Shown: positions 1 to 8,353 of the stretch, piece after piece
Position numbering within the stretch: the stretch's first letter is position 1
Layout: the number at the start of each line of letters is the position of its first letter
Position numbers and translations under genes: made by a program
DNA from: Stutzerimonas chloritidismutans AW-1
Lineage (GTDB): Bacteria; Pseudomonadota; Gammaproteobacteria; Pseudomonadales; Pseudomonadaceae
DNA length: 64,000 bases
Assembly (NCBI RefSeq): GCF_000495915.1
Contig: NZ_AOFQ01000071.1
Coordinates: 1-64,000 of the forward strand
Reading direction: 5' to 3'
The notes under the pieces: model-generated
Told to the model about the DNA's origin: nothing
Databases searched by the model: none
Seen by the model: the letters and a program-made list of their open reading frames with translations, nothing else

Positions 1-3
1 TAC

Positions 4-78
4 AGGGGCGTCGCCAAGCGGTAAGGCACCAGGTTTTGATCCTGGCATGCGTTGGTTCGAATCCAGCCGCCCCTGCCA
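4..78 (+). tRNA. tRNA-Gln (anticodon TTG)
   Basis: A 75-nt cloverleaf with encoded CCA. The acceptor strands AGGGGCG (4-10) and CGCCCCT pair. The anticodon stem CCAGG/CCTGG encloses the loop TTTTGAT, giving anticodon TTG. The T-arm contains GGTTCGAATCC. A terminator follows directly. Its position just upstream of prs is the usual Pseudomonas arrangement. Confidence 0.97.
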
Positions 79-86
79 TACACTTG

Positions 87-122
87 AAGCTGTTCAGAAG
101 CTCGCCTTTTGAACAGCTTTTT
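87..122 (+). terminator. Terminator between tRNA-Gln and prs
   Basis: Perfect 10-bp inverted repeat AAGCTGTTCA (87-96) / TGAACAGCTT (110-119) followed by a T run. This is a rho-independent terminator that would end the tRNA transcript before prs. Confidence 0.8.
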
Positions 123-156
123 ATTCATCGGACCCACCCTCAGGCAGGTACTGCGC

Positions 157-1098
157 GTGTCCAAGATGATGGTCTTCACGGGGAACGCCAACCCCGACCT
201 GGCCCGGCGTGTCGTACGTCAGCTGCATATCCCCCTCGGTGATGCCTACGTCGGAAAGTTCTCCGACGGCGAAATCAGTGTCGAGATCAACGAGAACGTT
301 CGCGGTAAGGACGTATTTCTGATCCAGCCGACCTGCGCTCCGACCAACGACAACCTGATGGAACTGGTGGTACTGGCCGACGCCTTCCGCCGCTCCTCGG
401 CGTCGCGCATCACCGCAGTGATCCCCTACTTCGGTTATGCCCGCCAGGATCGTCGCCCGCGCTCTGCCCGTGTACCGATCAGCGCCAAGGTCGTGGCCGA
501 CATGCTCGACGTCGTTGGCGTCAACCGTGTGCTGACCGTTGACCTGCACGCCGACCAGATCCAGGGCTTCTTCGACATGCCGGTGGACAACATCTACGGC
601 TCGCCGGTCCTGGTCGACGACATCCAGGCTCAGCGCTTCGAGAACCTGATGATCGTCTCCCCGGACATCGGTGGTGTAGTCCGCGCCCGTGCGGTGGCCA
701 AATCCCTCGGCGTCGACCTGGCGATCATCGACAAGCGTCGGCCGAAAGCCAACCAGTCCGAAGTGATGCACATCATCGGTGATATCGAAGGCCGTACCTG
801 CATCCTCGTCGATGACATGGTCGATACCGCCGGCACCCTGTGCCATGCAGCCAAGGCGCTGAAGGATCATGGCGCCGCCAAGGTCTACGCCTACTGCACA
901 CACCCGATCTTGTCCGGCCGCGCCATCGAGAACATCGAAGGCTCCGTGCTTGACGAGCTGGTGGTGACCAACACCATCCCGCTGTCGGCTGCCGCACAGT
1001 CCTGCACCCGAATTCGCCAACTGGACATCGCGCCAGTGGTGGCTGAAGCGGTTCGCCGCATCAGCAATGCCGAATCGATCAGCGCGATGTTCCGCTAA
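157..1098 (+). CDS. prs: Ribose-phosphate pyrophosphokinase
   Basis: PRPP synthase transfers pyrophosphate from ATP to ribose 5-phosphate, feeding nucleotide, histidine, tryptophan and NAD synthesis in the cytoplasm. The 313-aa product starts [18 protein letters not shown] when read from the GTG at 157. An upstream in-frame ATG at 109 lies inside the tRNA terminator and is unlikely to be the start. The PRPP-binding loop [12 protein letters not shown] and the ATP-site stretch YARQDRR are visible. It lies between tRNA-Gln and rplY, the normal Pseudomonas order, and ends in its own terminator at 1134. Confidence 0.97.
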   Translation: MSKMMVFTGNANPDLARRVVRQLHIPLGDAYVGKFSDGEISVEINENVRGKDVFLIQPTCAPTNDNLMELVVLADAFRRSSASRITAVIPYFGYARQDRRPRSARVPISAKVVADMLDVVGVNRVLTVDLHADQIQGFFDMPVDNIYGSPVLVDDIQAQRFENLMIVSPDIGGVVRARAVAKSLGVDLAIIDKRRPKANQSEVMHIIGDIEGRTCILVDDMVDTAGTLCHAAKALKDHGAAKVYAYCTHPILSGRAIENIEGSVLDELVVTNTIPLSAAAQSCTRIRQLDIAPVVAEAVRRISNAESISAMFR

Positions 1099-1133
1099 GC
1101 GAAAAGCTTCGCGAATCGCACTGAACGTAATGT

Positions 1134-1157
1134 GCCCCGCCTCGTGCGGGGCTTTTT
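1134..1157 (+). terminator. prs terminator
   Basis: GCCCCGC (1134-1140), loop CTCGT, GCGGGGC (1146-1152), then five Ts. A classic intrinsic terminator downstream of the prs stop. Confidence 0.9.
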
Positions 1158-1218
1158 GCCCAACAGCCCGAGCGCTGGTCGCAAGCGCGACAGGTAATGT
1201 TGCTACTGGAGAATCACC

Positions 1219-1836
1219 ATGAACGATTTCACTCTGAATGCCCAAGTGCGTTCCGACCTGGGGAAAGGTGCGAGCCGCCGCCTGCGTCGTAACGCCGCCC
1301 TGGTTCCGGCCGTCATCTACGGTGGCGACAAAGCCCCGCAGTCCATCAGCATCCTGGCCAAGGACTTCGCCAAGCTGCTGGAAAACGAAGCCTCCTTCAG
1401 CCACGTGCTGAACCTGAACGTCGACGGCCAGAACGAATCCGTTCTGATCAAGGCACTGCAGCGCCATCCGGCCAAGAGCTTTGTCCTGCACGCTGACTTC
1501 GTTCGCGTCGTTGCCGGCCACAAGCTGACCGCAACCGTTCCCCTGCACTTCATCAACCAGGAAACCTCCGTGGGCGTGAAGCAGCAAGGCGGCGAAATCC
1601 TGCACAACCTGAACGAAGTCGAAGTTTCCTGCCTGCCGCAAGACCTGCCGGAATTCATCGAAGTCGACATGATCAACGTCGAAGTTGGCCAGGTTCTGCA
1701 CATGACCGACATCAAGCTGCCGAAAGGCGTTGAGCTGGTCGCCCTGGCCCACGGCAGCGACCTGCCGGTAGCCAACGTTCACGCTCCGCGCGTGAGCAAG
1801 GAAGACGCTCCGAAAGAAGAAGACGCTGCCGAGTAA
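1219..1836 (+). CDS. rplY: 50S ribosomal protein bL25 (CTC/TL5 type)
   Basis: Binds 5S rRNA in the large ribosomal subunit. At 205 aa it is the long CTC/TL5 form: an N-terminal L25 beta-barrel (about residues 5-95) plus a C-terminal beta domain ending in an acidic tail ([12 protein letters not shown]). A GGAG ribosome-binding site lies 6-9 nt before the ATG. It is followed after 33 nt by pth, with which it is probably co-transcribed. The pairing of rplY with pth is conserved in many proteobacteria. Confidence 0.96.
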   Translation: MNDFTLNAQVRSDLGKGASRRLRRNAALVPAVIYGGDKAPQSISILAKDFAKLLENEASFSHVLNLNVDGQNESVLIKALQRHPAKSFVLHADFVRVVAGHKLTATVPLHFINQETSVGVKQQGGEILHNLNEVEVSCLPQDLPEFIEVDMINVEVGQVLHMTDIKLPKGVELVALAHGSDLPVANVHAPRVSKEDAPKEEDAAE

Positions 1837-1869
1837 TTCACTCGCATAGTCGAAGAAGAGGCCCCCGTC

Positions 1870-2454
1870 GTGACTGCCGTAAAACTGATCGTCGGCCTGG
1901 GAAACCCAGGCCCTGAATACGACCAGACCCGGCACAACGCGGGGGCTCTTTTCGTTGAGCGTCTGGCTGCCCGTGAAGGCGTCTCGCTCAGCAACGATCG
2001 CAAGTACTTTGGCCTGGTCGGCAAGTTCAGCCATCAGGGTGAAGACATCCGCCTGCTTATCCCCACTACCTACATGAACCGCAGCGGTCAGGCGGTGGCG
2101 GCATTGGCCGGCTTTTTCCGAATTCCCCCCGAGTCCATCCTGGTCGCCCATGATGAGCTCGATATGCCCCCGGGCGTCGCCAAACTCAAGCAGGGTGGCG
2201 GTCATGGCGGGCACAACGGGCTGCGTGACATCATCGCCAAGCTCGGCAATCAGAACGGCTTTCATCGCCTGCGCCTGGGTATCGGCCATCCTGGCCACGC
2301 CAGCCTGGTCAGTGGCTACGTACTGGGCCGCGCACCGCAGACCGAGCGCGAAAAGCTCGACGCCAGCATCGACTTTGCGCTGGATGTCGTGCCAGAAATC
2401 CTGGCCGGCGACTGGACCCGCGCGATGCAGCGCCTGCACAGCCAGAAGGCCTGA
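1870..2454 (+). CDS. pth: Peptidyl-tRNA hydrolase
   Basis: Releases tRNA from prematurely dropped peptidyl-tRNA. The 194-aa product shows the family signature [19 protein letters not shown] near its N-terminus, including the catalytic His22, plus [11 protein letters not shown] and [13 protein letters not shown]. The start is a GTG at 1870 preceded by GAAGAGG. It sits between rplY and ychF, with only 24 nt to ychF, so the three genes probably form one transcript. Confidence 0.96.
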   Translation: MTAVKLIVGLGNPGPEYDQTRHNAGALFVERLAAREGVSLSNDRKYFGLVGKFSHQGEDIRLLIPTTYMNRSGQAVAALAGFFRIPPESILVAHDELDMPPGVAKLKQGGGHGGHNGLRDIIAKLGNQNGFHRLRLGIGHPGHASLVSGYVLGRAPQTEREKLDASIDFALDVVPEILAGDWTRAMQRLHSQKA

Positions 2455-2478
2455 ACCTAACTCCGAGGCAAGATCACC

Positions 2479-3579
2479 ATGGGATTCAACTGCGGCATCG
2501 TCGGTCTGCCCAACGTCGGCAAGTCCACCCTGTTCAACGCCCTGACCAAATCCGGCATCGCGGCTGAGAACTTTCCCTTCTGCACCATCGAGCCGAACAG
2601 CGGCATCGTGCCGATGCCCGATCCGCGCCTCGACGCGCTGGCGGCGATCGTCAAGCCGGAGCGGGTGATCCCGACCACCATGGAGTTCGTCGACATCGCC
2701 GGCCTGGTCGCGGGCGCTTCGAAGGGCGAAGGCCTGGGCAACAAATTCCTCGCCAACATCCGCGAAACCGACGCCATCGCCCATGTGGTCCGCTGCTTCG
2801 AAGACGAGAACGTCATCCACGTCGCCAACAGCGTGGACCCCAAGCGTGACATCGAGATCATCGACCTCGAACTGATCATGGCCGACCTCGACAGCTGCGA
2901 GAAGCAGCTGCAGCGCGTCGCCCGTACCGCCAAGGGCGGCGACAAGGAAGCGGTCGCACAGAAGGGGCTGCTGGAGAAGCTGATCCCGCACCTCACCGAA
3001 GGCAAGCCGGCACGCAGCCTGCTGAAGAGCTTCAGTGACGAAGAAAAGCGCCTGGCCAAGACCTTCCACCTGCTGACCACCAAGCCGGTGATGTACATCG
3101 CCAACGTCGCCGAGGATGGTTTCGAGAACAACCCGCTCCTGGACGTGGTCAACGCCATCGCCGAGGAAGAAGGCGCCATCGTCGTGCCGGTGTGCAACAA
3201 GATCGAGGCCGAGATCGCCGAGCTGGACGATCTGGAAGAGATGCAGATGTTCCTCGAAACCATGGGTATGGAAGAACCAGGTCTGAACCGTGTGATCCGC
3301 GCCGGTTACGAGCTGCTCAACCTGCAGACCTACTTCACCGCCGGGGTGAAGGAAGTCCGCGCCTGGACCGTCAGAATCGGTGCGACCGCTCCGCAGGCGG
3401 CCGCGGTGATCCACACCGATTTTGAGAAAGGCTTCATCCGCGCTGAAGTCATCGCCTATGACGACTTCATCCAGTACAAAGGCGAAGCCGGCGCCAAGGA
3501 AGCCGGCAAGTGGCGCCTGGAAGGCAAGGAATACATCGTCAAGGACGGTGACGTCATGCACTTCCGCTTTAACGTCTGA
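2479..3579 (+). CDS. ychF: Redox-regulated ATPase of the Obg/YchF family
   Basis: YchF/EngD is a ribosome-associated P-loop NTPase that prefers ATP and acts in translation and stress response. The 366-aa length is typical. The P-loop GLPNVGKST is at residues 9-17, EFVDIAGLV is the G3 region, and the C-terminal TGS domain ends [13 protein letters not shown]. The start ATG has a GAGG ribosome-binding site about 10 nt upstream. It is the last core gene before the island and is closed by the terminator at 3636-3665. Confidence 0.97.
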   Translation: MGFNCGIVGLPNVGKSTLFNALTKSGIAAENFPFCTIEPNSGIVPMPDPRLDALAAIVKPERVIPTTMEFVDIAGLVAGASKGEGLGNKFLANIRETDAIAHVVRCFEDENVIHVANSVDPKRDIEIIDLELIMADLDSCEKQLQRVARTAKGGDKEAVAQKGLLEKLIPHLTEGKPARSLLKSFSDEEKRLAKTFHLLTTKPVMYIANVAEDGFENNPLLDVVNAIAEEEGAIVVPVCNKIEAEIAELDDLEEMQMFLETMGMEEPGLNRVIRAGYELLNLQTYFTAGVKEVRAWTVRIGATAPQAAAVIHTDFEKGFIRAEVIAYDDFIQYKGEAGAKEAGKWRLEGKEYIVKDGDVMHFRFNV

Positions 3580-3594
3580 GTAGCCAAGCCGTTT

Positions 3595-3620
3595 TCCTGA
3601 TGTTTCATGAAACACCAGGA
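3595..3620. repeat. 26-bp dyad beyond ychF
   Basis: A perfect 14-bp palindrome TGTTTCATGAAACA (3601-3614) is flanked by a second pair of arms, TCCTG (3595-3599) and CAGGA (3616-3620). The first ten bases recur as TGTTTCATGA at 3665-3674, on the far side of the ychF terminator. It could be a protein-binding site or part of the integration locus; function is not known. Confidence 0.5.
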
Positions 3621-3635
3621 TGCCATGAAAATCCT

Positions 3636-3665
3636 AATAAAACCGCGCAGTTGCGCGGTTTTATT
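3636..3665. terminator. ychF terminator (bidirectional)
   Basis: A perfect 14-bp stem AATAAAACCGCGCA (3636-3649) / TGCGCGGTTTTATT (3652-3665) with A-rich and T-rich flanks, so it would work on both strands. It separates the core genes from the island. Confidence 0.9.
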
Positions 3666-3710
3666 GTTTCATGATGCTGCTTCGCGTTTCCCGAGCAGCC
3701 AAAGCATGGC

Positions 3711-3762
3711 TGAGTACGACAGTGAGTACGGATCTTGGGGGACGTGCGGATAAATGAGTATA
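3711..3762. repeat. TGAGTAC repeats at left island end
   Basis: TGAGTACG occurs at 3711-3718 and 3723-3730, and the related TGAGTATA at 3755-3762, all within 90 bp upstream of the integrase. The same motif recurs as an inverted pair plus TGAGTATA at the right end (36295-36330). Candidate integrase arm-type or excisionase sites; this is inference. Confidence 0.4.
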
Positions 3763-3796
3763 GTAACGCTGTCGCCATGACAAGGAGTCAGCCACC

Positions 3797-4975
3797 ATGC
3801 TTACCGACACGCACTGCCGCAACGCCAAGCCCAAGGAGAAGCTCTACCGCTTGAATGACCAGCGCGGGCTTTACCTCGAAGTCAAGCCCAACGGAGTCAA
3901 GGCTTGGCGATACCGCTTCACACTGGATGGCAAGGCCAGCATGTTTGCGCTTGGCGAATACCCTGCCGTTACGCTCTCTGAAGCCAGGGAACGCAGCGAG
4001 GCCGCACGCAAACTGGTCAAGCAAGGCATCAATCCCGCCCAGCAAAGGCAGCTCGACCGCATCCGGCAAGCCAGCGAAGCTAAGAACACCTTCGAGATCG
4101 TAGCCAAGGAGTGGCTGCAGACAAAGGACTGGGAAGATGTCACCAAGAACCGGCGTCTGGATATGCTGGAGCGCGTGGTATTCCCCAGTATCGGCAGCAT
4201 GCCGGTTCGCGAAATAACGCCAACCCATGTCCTGGACATCCTGCAGAAAACAGCAAAGCGTGGCGCCCCCACGGTCGCCGCCGAGGCGCGGCGCACCATG
4301 TCCGCCGTATTCGAGTTCGCCGTCGCCACCCTGCGAGCGGACAGCGACCCGGTTTGGCCGGTACGCAAGGCGCTACCAGCAAACAAGACCCAGCACAAAC
4401 CGGCGCTGAGTAAAGAGCAGATCGGCAAACTGCTGAGCGACTTCGCAAACCACCGCTGCAGCTTTCAGGTAAGTCATTGCATGCAACTGATGTGGTGGAC
4501 CCTGGCGCGACCGACCGAAGTGGCCGAGGCGGCCTGGGATGAGTTTGACCTTGAGAAGGCTGTTTGGCGTATCCCGGCGCAGCGCATGAAAGCACGCAAG
4601 GAGCACGTCGTGCCTCTGCCACGACAGGCAGTGGAGATGCTCAAAGGACTGCATGCCATTACCGGCAACCGCAAGCACTTGTTTCCTGGCCGGGATGATC
4701 GCAACGCCCCTATGTCCGCCGCATCGCTTCGCCAGGCACTCAAGGTTTTGGGGTGGAGTGGCGCCTATAGCCCACACGCCACGCGGACCAGCGGCAGTAC
4801 CCGTCTTAACGAGTTGGGCTACCGTCCCGATGCCATCGAGGCGCAGCTTGCCCATGCCGACCAGAACAATGTGCGTCGTACCTACAACCACGCCACCTAT
4901 TTCGATGAGCGTCGCGCCATGATGCAGGAATGGGCGGACAGATTGGACGAATGGAAAGAGCAAGCACAGGCATGA
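3797..4975 (+). CDS. P4-type tyrosine integrase
   Basis: Site-specific recombinase that would insert and excise the island. The 392-aa protein has an N-terminal arm-binding DUF4102-like domain (about 1-90), a core-binding domain (about 97-190) and a catalytic domain from about 205. Catalytic residues visible are Arg238 (LARPTEVAEAAW), His327 and Arg330 (HATRT), His353 (LAHADQNNVRRTY) and the nucleophile Tyr363. The usual Gly-His of the fourth motif is Ala-His here. An AAGGAG ribosome-binding site precedes the ATG. It reads into the island, and its stop overlaps the next start (ATGA). Confidence 0.93.
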   Translation: MLTDTHCRNAKPKEKLYRLNDQRGLYLEVKPNGVKAWRYRFTLDGKASMFALGEYPAVTLSEARERSEAARKLVKQGINPAQQRQLDRIRQASEAKNTFEIVAKEWLQTKDWEDVTKNRRLDMLERVVFPSIGSMPVREITPTHVLDILQKTAKRGAPTVAAEARRTMSAVFEFAVATLRADSDPVWPVRKALPANKTQHKPALSKEQIGKLLSDFANHRCSFQVSHCMQLMWWTLARPTEVAEAAWDEFDLEKAVWRIPAQRMKARKEHVVPLPRQAVEMLKGLHAITGNRKHLFPGRDDRNAPMSAASLRQALKVLGWSGAYSPHATRTSGSTRLNELGYRPDAIEAQLAHADQNNVRRTYNHATYFDERRAMMQEWADRLDEWKEQAQA

Positions 4976-5781
4976 CCACAAAGATCATGGCTCCAGATAT
5001 TCCCAACTCCGATGCCGTCGCCGAGCTGCGCACCAGAGCAGAGGCAACCTGCGACCGATATGGCGTTCAGCGCCGCGAGCAATGTGTAAATGCTTTTCTG
5101 CGGCTGGCAGAAAGTTTTCGTTGGCGTACGATGCCGCCCCCTGAAATTGAAGAAGGCACACTTGAGCAACTAAAAAGACTCCGAGAGGCGGCGTCCCGGT
5201 TAAGCAAGGCGCTTCGAAGCCTGGACGAAGAGTCGGCAGCGCTATTACCCGAATTTCTGAGGAAGAACCTGCCTACCCATAAGCTGTTCTGCGAGTCGCT
5301 ACACTCCGTGAGCAGGCAACTATCAGCCTCCGGAGCAAGCAGAGAACATGAGGCCAAGGAGCTGATCGCGAAGCAATTTATCGTTACCTGCCAGCAATTC
5401 AGAATTCCGATCAAGTGGAGCAAGGAGTTCGAGTACCACTCGGTGAACAGCACGAACGAGCCATCCGCCTATCTCCTCGGCGCCATCTATGCTGCAGGCG
5501 GCATGAAGGCCGATGCTGAAACCACGCCTGCTCATCGCGCCAATCACTATCTGGGGCGTTTCAGCAAAGGATTTACCGTCGCTATCGATGGAGTTGTAGT
5601 CCGGGTGCTGCTGAAGAAAACAGTGATAGAGCCCAATCTTTACATGTCCCAGATAATTAAAGCCGTCTCCGAGGGACGTGAACCAACCCTGCCCACAAGC
5701 AGCATCCTTACGGCATCTTGCCAAGGATACGAGCTTGGATTGTCTCGGCCATTTTGTGAAACATTCGACTGGCACAGCTGA
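4972..5781 (+). CDS. Hypothetical protein coupled to integrase
   Basis: A 269-aa protein whose ATG overlaps the integrase stop by ATGA, indicating translational coupling. I do not recognise the family. The N-terminal half is charged and mostly helical, with Leu-rich heptad-like stretches around residues 65-90. The C-terminal half (from about 165) is more globular, with GAIYAAGGMKAD and VAIDGVVVRVLLKK. No signal peptide, membrane segment or catalytic motif is evident. Position next to the integrase suggests a role in the element's maintenance, but this is a guess. Confidence 0.7.
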   Translation: MTTKIMAPDIPNSDAVAELRTRAEATCDRYGVQRREQCVNAFLRLAESFRWRTMPPPEIEEGTLEQLKRLREAASRLSKALRSLDEESAALLPEFLRKNLPTHKLFCESLHSVSRQLSASGASREHEAKELIAKQFIVTCQQFRIPIKWSKEFEYHSVNSTNEPSAYLLGAIYAAGGMKADAETTPAHRANHYLGRFSKGFTVAIDGVVVRVLLKKTVIEPNLYMSQIIKAVSEGREPTLPTSSILTASCQGYELGLSRPFCETFDWHS

Positions 5782-5922
5782 GGCCACTGCTCGACACCGG
5801 TTTGCATGCTGGGTGATTTCAGGCCCGAGAATAGGGAGTGCAGGTGACAACCGTGCTCCCTGACTTCATAACCAGATCTTTTGCATGATCCCTTCGTGTT
5901 TCAACACGTTAAGAGGAATAGC

Positions 5923-6144
5923 ATGCAAATCATCAAGACGCAGGATGTCTGCACGAAGATCTCGGTCAGCCGGACAACCCTCTGGCGACTTTGCCAGACT
6001 GAAGATTTTCCGAAGCCAGTTCGGCTAGGCCCTGGCGGCCGTTCGATTGGCTTTTTTGCCCACGAGATCGACGCGTGGCTTGAGACCCAGGCGGCGGAGC
6101 GTGAGCACGCCGGTTGTCTGGCTCGCCAGAGGGCGAAGTCATGA
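5923..6144 (+). CDS. AlpA-like transcriptional activator
   Basis: A 73-aa MerR/AlpA-type helix-turn-helix protein (VCTKISVSRTTLWRLCQTED, then DFPKPVRLGPGGRSIGFF and a C-terminal helix DAWL). This layout matches the P4 AlpA family, small activators of integrase or element genes. The start at 5923 is preferred because AAGAGGA lies just upstream; an in-frame ATG at 5881 has no such site. The 141-bp gap before it holds a dyad CGTGTT-TC-AACACG (5895-5908), a possible operator. The stop overlaps the next gene by ATGA. Confidence 0.85.
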   Translation: MQIIKTQDVCTKISVSRTTLWRLCQTEDFPKPVRLGPGGRSIGFFAHEIDAWLETQAAEREHAGCLARQRAKS

Positions 6145-7031
6145 GCCGCATCCGCATTGATGACTCTGCGGAATATTGGTGGTCTCTGCCTTGCAGCCTG
6201 CTGCGCGATTCGCGGCTGAGCTATGAAGCGCGAGGCGTGGCTTGCCACTTACTCTCGCTAGGCCGTAACTGGCAGTTGCGCGCTGTCGCACTGCCGCGCG
6301 TGCTGCACGATCAGTCACGAGCGAAAGGCCATCTCGGCAGAGACCTTTGCCGCCGCATACTGCGCGAACTGGAAGATGCCGGCTACCTGGCGCGGAGGAA
6401 GTTCCAGGACGAGGAAGGGCTTTGGCGATGGGAGTCCGTGTTGACACCCGTTTCGCAAAAGGTGCCACAAACATCCATGGCCGGCTTGGCCGGCGACGGA
6501 GAAACCGTGGACGGCACATCCGTCGCCGGTCAGGGCGGTGATATAGGTGTAGGTGAATACAAGGAAGAAGTAGTAGTTAAAAATATAAAACCACTACTAC
6601 AGACCGGGGCTGTGGATAACTCTCCGAAAACGGGAGAGGCTTCCGCGCCCTTGGACTTGTCGCACCCTTCCCTTCTGCCCTACCTGCGCGTCATCGCCGA
6701 CGTAACCCGCCGCTTCGGCCCCTCGCTCTCAGCACAACAGATACAGCTTGTCGCCGACGAGCTGGCTGGCGTCCTGTCGGCAGCCGGTAGTGGCAAGCAC
6801 GCGGGCATCCGCTCCGTGCGCTCATGGCTATTGGCCGTGATGAATAGCGCTGTCGCGGGAGACTTCATTCCTGAGTTCGCGCCGAATATCGCTCGCTGGC
6901 GAAAGAACCGACAGGAGTCCCTTGCTGCCGCTCAATCGCGTGAGCCCATGCCGTTGTCAGAAAGCGAGCGCCAAATACGCGCAAAGGCCATCGCCGACTT
7001 GAAAGCGATGTTTCAGGGCCGGAAGCCATGA
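6141..7031 (+). CDS. Winged-helix replication-initiator-like protein
   Basis: A 296-aa protein starting MSRIRIDDSAEYWWSLP. Residues about 15-100 (SYEARGVACHLLSLGRNWQL, then CRRILRELEDAGYLARR) form the helix-turn-helix pattern of phage replisome organisers and plasmid initiators. A low-complexity Gly/Thr-rich linker (about 115-165) joins a helical C-terminal domain. It overlaps both neighbours by ATGA, so alpA, this gene and the next recombinase are one operon. It may act in element DNA replication or partition; the function is inferred from fold only. Confidence 0.65.
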   Translation: MSRIRIDDSAEYWWSLPCSLLRDSRLSYEARGVACHLLSLGRNWQLRAVALPRVLHDQSRAKGHLGRDLCRRILRELEDAGYLARRKFQDEEGLWRWESVLTPVSQKVPQTSMAGLAGDGETVDGTSVAGQGGDIGVGEYKEEVVVKNIKPLLQTGAVDNSPKTGEASAPLDLSHPSLLPYLRVIADVTRRFGPSLSAQQIQLVADELAGVLSAAGSGKHAGIRSVRSWLLAVMNSAVAGDFIPEFAPNIARWRKNRQESLAAAQSREPMPLSESERQIRAKAIADLKAMFQGRKP

Positions 7032-8089
7032 TCGACGCGGATGAGATGGTTGCGCTGATCGAATCGTGCCGACGCGAGATGCAAGCCATGCTCCCGGCCG
7101 ATGAGTTTGCCAGCTTGAGCAGCAAGACCAGACAAGACTATCGCCAGCTCGGCCGAACGCTGTTGCAGCGTGCCCGCTACGCCGAAGGTGGGGTGGCCGA
7201 AGTCATGACGGCCACCCAGCGTCCGACAACCTTCTACAAACGCGTCGCAGCGCTTCGCTACTGCCTGTACGCCGATCTTGTCGGGCAGCTGAAAAGCCTG
7301 CGTTCCGCGCTCTCTGCTCGACCTATGGACAGGTTGCAAGTCATGGCCATCCAAGCCCAATTGCAACAACAGCGTGCATTTCTGCGCGAGTTCGATATAG
7401 CCCGGCAAAGCGGCCCAACCGATGAGCGCCGCAAGCGTGCCAGCAAGCGGCAAGCCTTGCGCGGCCTCCCCGGCGACTGGCGCGAGCAACTGTATCAGCG
7501 CGCTGCGAAAGGCAAGTATGCCGATGCGATTCTGGTCGCCGCGCTGACCGGCTGCCGCCCGGAAGAGCTCCGGCAAGGCGTGCACATTCGCCGGGTGAAC
7601 AATCCGCGCAGCGGCATGGGCGAGATTAGATTCGAGATCGATGGCGCCAAGGTCAAGGCGCATCAAGGCCAGCCGCACCGCTTGATCGCCTATGGAGCAC
7701 ACGATCCTCATCCATTGCTGGAGGCTCTGCGCATCCGTCTAGCGGGGCGGCGGGAATTGCTCGTTTGCATTGACAGCCCAGTCAACTTCACCGTCGAAGC
7801 CCGTCGGCTGGCACACAGCCTCTGGCCGAAGCACAAGCACGCTATCACGGCTTACTGCCTGCGCCACCAATGGGCGGCCGACCTGAAACGGCACGCGGCT
7901 GCGGACTCAGTCAGCCAGGGGCTGGGACATGCCAGCGCCAAGACACGGCGACACTACGGGCAAGCCAATCAGGCCAGCAGCCGGCATGCCCTGCAACCCA
8001 TCGCCATCGAGGCGGAGCGCCCTGTAAAGCCGACTACCGCTAAGGGGCCGCGTCATCGAGCCGCCTCAAGCACGGAATACACGCCCTGA
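7028..8089 (+). CDS. Second tyrosine-recombinase-like protein
   Basis: A 353-aa protein whose C-terminal half matches the tyrosine recombinase catalytic pattern: Arg177 in ALTGCRPEELR, Arg279-His280 in YCLRHQWAADLK, Gly-His301 in GLGHASAKTRRHY, and Tyr310. The N-terminal 140 residues are helical and basic, unlike the P4 integrase upstream. It is translationally coupled to the winged-helix gene. It may be a resolvase, a directionality partner or an integrase from an older insertion. Two distinct recombinases in one element is notable. Confidence 0.75.
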   Translation: MIDADEMVALIESCRREMQAMLPADEFASLSSKTRQDYRQLGRTLLQRARYAEGGVAEVMTATQRPTTFYKRVAALRYCLYADLVGQLKSLRSALSARPMDRLQVMAIQAQLQQQRAFLREFDIARQSGPTDERRKRASKRQALRGLPGDWREQLYQRAAKGKYADAILVAALTGCRPEELRQGVHIRRVNNPRSGMGEIRFEIDGAKVKAHQGQPHRLIAYGAHDPHPLLEALRIRLAGRRELLVCIDSPVNFTVEARRLAHSLWPKHKHAITAYCLRHQWAADLKRHAAADSVSQGLGHASAKTRRHYGQANQASSRHALQPIAIEAERPVKPTTAKGPRHRAASSTEYTP

Positions 8090-8155
8090 CGAGAATCGTG
8101 GCGAGGTGGGGCAAAATGCAGTACATTTGCGTGACATCACTGACGAGACGCTTCC

Positions 8156-8353
8156 ATGTCACGCCTGAAGGACGAAACCCTATCCATCCGCACCTCCGCT
8201 GAGATCAAGCAGCTTTTGCGCTTGGCGGCTGAGCGCGAGCGCCGCTCGGTGGCTTCGATGATCGAAATCCTGGTGCTGGAGTACGCCCGCGCGCACGATC
8301 TGCACGCCGATGGCCTCGCGAAAACGCCAGTCAAGAGCACGCCATCCAAATGA
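8156..8353 (+). CDS. Ribbon-helix-helix regulator heading the restriction operon
   Basis: A 65-aa Arc/MetJ-type protein: beta strand ETLSIRTSAEI, then two helices (KQLLRLAAERERRS and VASMIEILVLEYARAH). Such proteins bind DNA as dimers and often repress their own operon. Its stop overlaps the hsdM start (ATGA). The 66-bp gap upstream holds an imperfect dyad GCAAAATG-CAGTA-CATTTGC (near 8112-8131), a plausible operator. Most likely it sets expression of the restriction operon; an antitoxin role is less likely because no toxin gene follows. Confidence 0.75.
   Translation: MSRLKDETLSIRTSAEIKQLLRLAAERERRSVASMIEILVLEYARAHDLHADGLAKTPVKSTPSK

Noticed and set aside
4-78. tRNA-Gln as the attachment site of the island
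   Set aside because: It lies 3.7 kb from the integrase with four intact core genes between, and no copy of its 3' end was seen at the right end.
121-3615. A 1164-codon open frame on the minus strand across prs, rplY, pth and ychF
   Set aside because: It is antisense to four well-known genes and has their reversed codon pattern; long antisense frames are common in GC-rich DNA.
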